From assembly GCA_035279545.1 (NCBI GenBank), contig DATEHM010000115.1:1-23483 (forward strand): a stretch of DNA of 23,483 nucleotides, read 5' to 3'. Position 1 is the stretch's first letter. The number at the start of each line of letters is the position of its first letter. Made by a program: the position numbers and the translations under genes. The DNA comes from Segetimicrobium sp035279545. Its GTDB lineage: Bacteria; Sysuimicrobiota; Sysuimicrobiia; Sysuimicrobiales; Segetimicrobiaceae. Of this stretch, positions 22,715 through 23,483 are shown one piece after another. The notes below the pieces were generated by a model, which saw only the letters and a list, made by a program, of their open reading frames with translations, was not told the DNA's origin and did no database searches.

Positions 22715-23460
22715 CCACCGTCGACGGCGAGCAGGATGCCGTGGACGTAGTCGGAGGCGGCCGAGGCGAGAAACACCGCCGCTCCTCCCAGGTCCTCGGG
22801 CCGTCCCCAGCGCCCGGCCGGGATCCGCGCGAGGATCGCCGGGTTTCGGATGGCGTCCTCGCGGAGTTGGCGGGTCAGATCGGTGGCGATATATCCCGGC
22901 GCGATCGCGTTCACATTGATGCCGTGCGCCGCCCACTCATTGGCGAGCGCCTTGGTCAGTTGTCCGACCCCTCCCTTCGTGGCCGTGTACGGGCTGACCA
23001 GAATCCCTCCCTCGAAGCTCATCAATGAGGCCACGTTGATGATTTTCCCGCGCCCGCGCGGCAACATCTCCCTGGCCGCCGCCTGACAGAGCCGGAACAC
23101 GGCATTGAGGTTCACCTGGATCACCCGGTGCCAGTCGTTCAGGGTGACGTCGATCGCGGGGCCGCGGGCGGCGATGCCGGCGTTGTTGACCAGGATGTCC
23201 AGCCGCCCCGCGGCGGCGATCGCGCGGGGGATGACGGTCTCGACCTGCGCCGGGTCGGCGAGATCGGCGGGCACCTGGTGGCACCGCCGCCCCACCCGCT
23301 CCAGATCGTGGGCGAGCGCTTCGGCGGGATGCCGGCTCACCGCGACAATGTCCGCGCCGGCCGCTCCCAACGCGGCGGCGATGCCGCGCCCGATCCCGCG
23401 GCTCGCTCCGGTGACCACCGCCACCTGTCCTTCGAGGGAAAATGTTTTGGTATCCGCCAT
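22699..23460 (-). CDS. kduD: SDR oxidoreductase, KduD-like (2-deoxy-D-gluconate 3-dehydrogenase type)
   Basis: A 253-residue short-chain dehydrogenase. It has the NAD(P) motif TGASRGIG (17-24), NNAG (92-95) and the catalytic set Asn117, Ser145, Tyr158 and Lys162 (YTATK). The region from INVASLMSFEGGILVSPYTA through ALANEWAAHGINVNAIAPGY, then RIPAGRWG and SDYVHGILLAVDGGWLGR to the end, resembles KduD more than generic FabG proteins: KduD of enteric bacteria has the same NEWA, RIPAGRWG and VDGGWL ending. KduD interconverts keto-deoxy-gluconate forms in uronate catabolism. ATG 23460 has GGAGGG five bases upstream. No other pectin or uronate genes are in view, and the partner gene is membrane glycan-related, so the exact substrate is open. 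Confidence 0.82.
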   Translation of the reverse strand: MADTKTFSLEGQVAVVTGASRGIGRGIAAALGAAGADIVAVSRHPAEALAHDLERVGRRCHQVPADLADPAQVETVIPRAIAAAGRLDILVNNAGIAARGPAIDVTLNDWHRVIQVNLNAVFRLCQAAAREMLPRGRGKIINVASLMSFEGGILVSPYTATKGGVGQLTKALANEWAAHGINVNAIAPGYIATDLTRQLREDAIRNPAILARIPAGRWGRPEDLGGAAVFLASAASDYVHGILLAVDGGWLGR

Positions 23461-23483
23461 CGATCCCTCCCCTCCCCTTCCCT

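Noticed and set aside
22715..22936. N-terminal extension of the O-antigen-ligase-like protein
   Set aside because: The extra 74 residues are Arg/Pro-rich, lie opposite the end of the KduD-like gene and lack a membrane or signal segment; ATG 22714 is the natural start.
1..23483. CRISPR array, tRNA, rRNA or insertion sequence
   Set aside because: No spaced direct repeats, no T-loop consensus in a cloverleaf context, no rRNA-like block and no transposase were found by reading both strands.

Overview
The window is about 23.5 kb of GC-rich bacterial DNA with dense coding in both directions, many GTG and a TTG start, and short or overlapping gene junctions. Nothing in it fixes the taxon. The composition and content (DUF1800/DUF1501 pair, aerobic phenylacetyl-CoA epoxidase genes, xanthine-dehydrogenase-type molybdoenzyme) suggest a free-living aerobic soil or sediment bacterium, perhaps a poorly sampled Terrabacteria or Rokubacteria-like lineage. 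That placement is inference only. I see no CRISPR array, tRNA, rRNA, insertion sequence or prophage.

Left part (1-7508, rightward): a TetR-type regulator that is open at the left edge overlaps a 724-residue fusion of an alpha/beta hydrolase and a GT-B-like glycosyltransferase. A small DUF1059-like protein follows, then two GC-rich hairpins in a 378-base gap. Next comes a likely operon of an M20 amidohydrolase, a DUF1800 protein and a Tat-exported DUF1501 protein.

Middle (7595-11531): an unrecognised leftward gene faces away from a rightward pair, a RibD C-terminal-type reductase and a second M20 peptidase. Then comes 1.17 kb of lower-GC DNA without an intact recognisable gene. It holds the start of an ECF sigma factor that breaks off within region 2, followed by a well-formed intrinsic terminator, and possibly another gene remnant.

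Phenylacetate block (11532-14797, leftward): paaA-paaB-paaC-paaD are tightly coupled (ATGA overlap, abutting TAG/GTG, 7-base overlap), behind a good sigma-70 promoter with a TGTGAC dyad. They encode most of the ring-1,2-epoxidase of phenylacetyl-CoA degradation, but the reductase gene paaE is not in the window. A thioredoxin-like gene lies just upstream.

Right part (14981-23460): an enolase-superfamily protein whose catalytic positions deviate from mandelate racemase; a leftward CDGSH iron-sulfur protein plus DUF971 protein; a divergent two-gene molybdenum hydroxylase ([2Fe-2S] and molybdopterin subunits, no FAD subunit); and a leftward group of a KduD-like dehydrogenase, an O-antigen-ligase-like membrane protein with TPRs, and a SAM methyltransferase.

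The best candidates for something unusual are the hydrolase-glycosyltransferase fusion, the enolase-superfamily protein with K-x-Q and QPE in place of the usual catalytic residues, and the eroded region beside paaD. I did not find a clearly new defence or mobile system.
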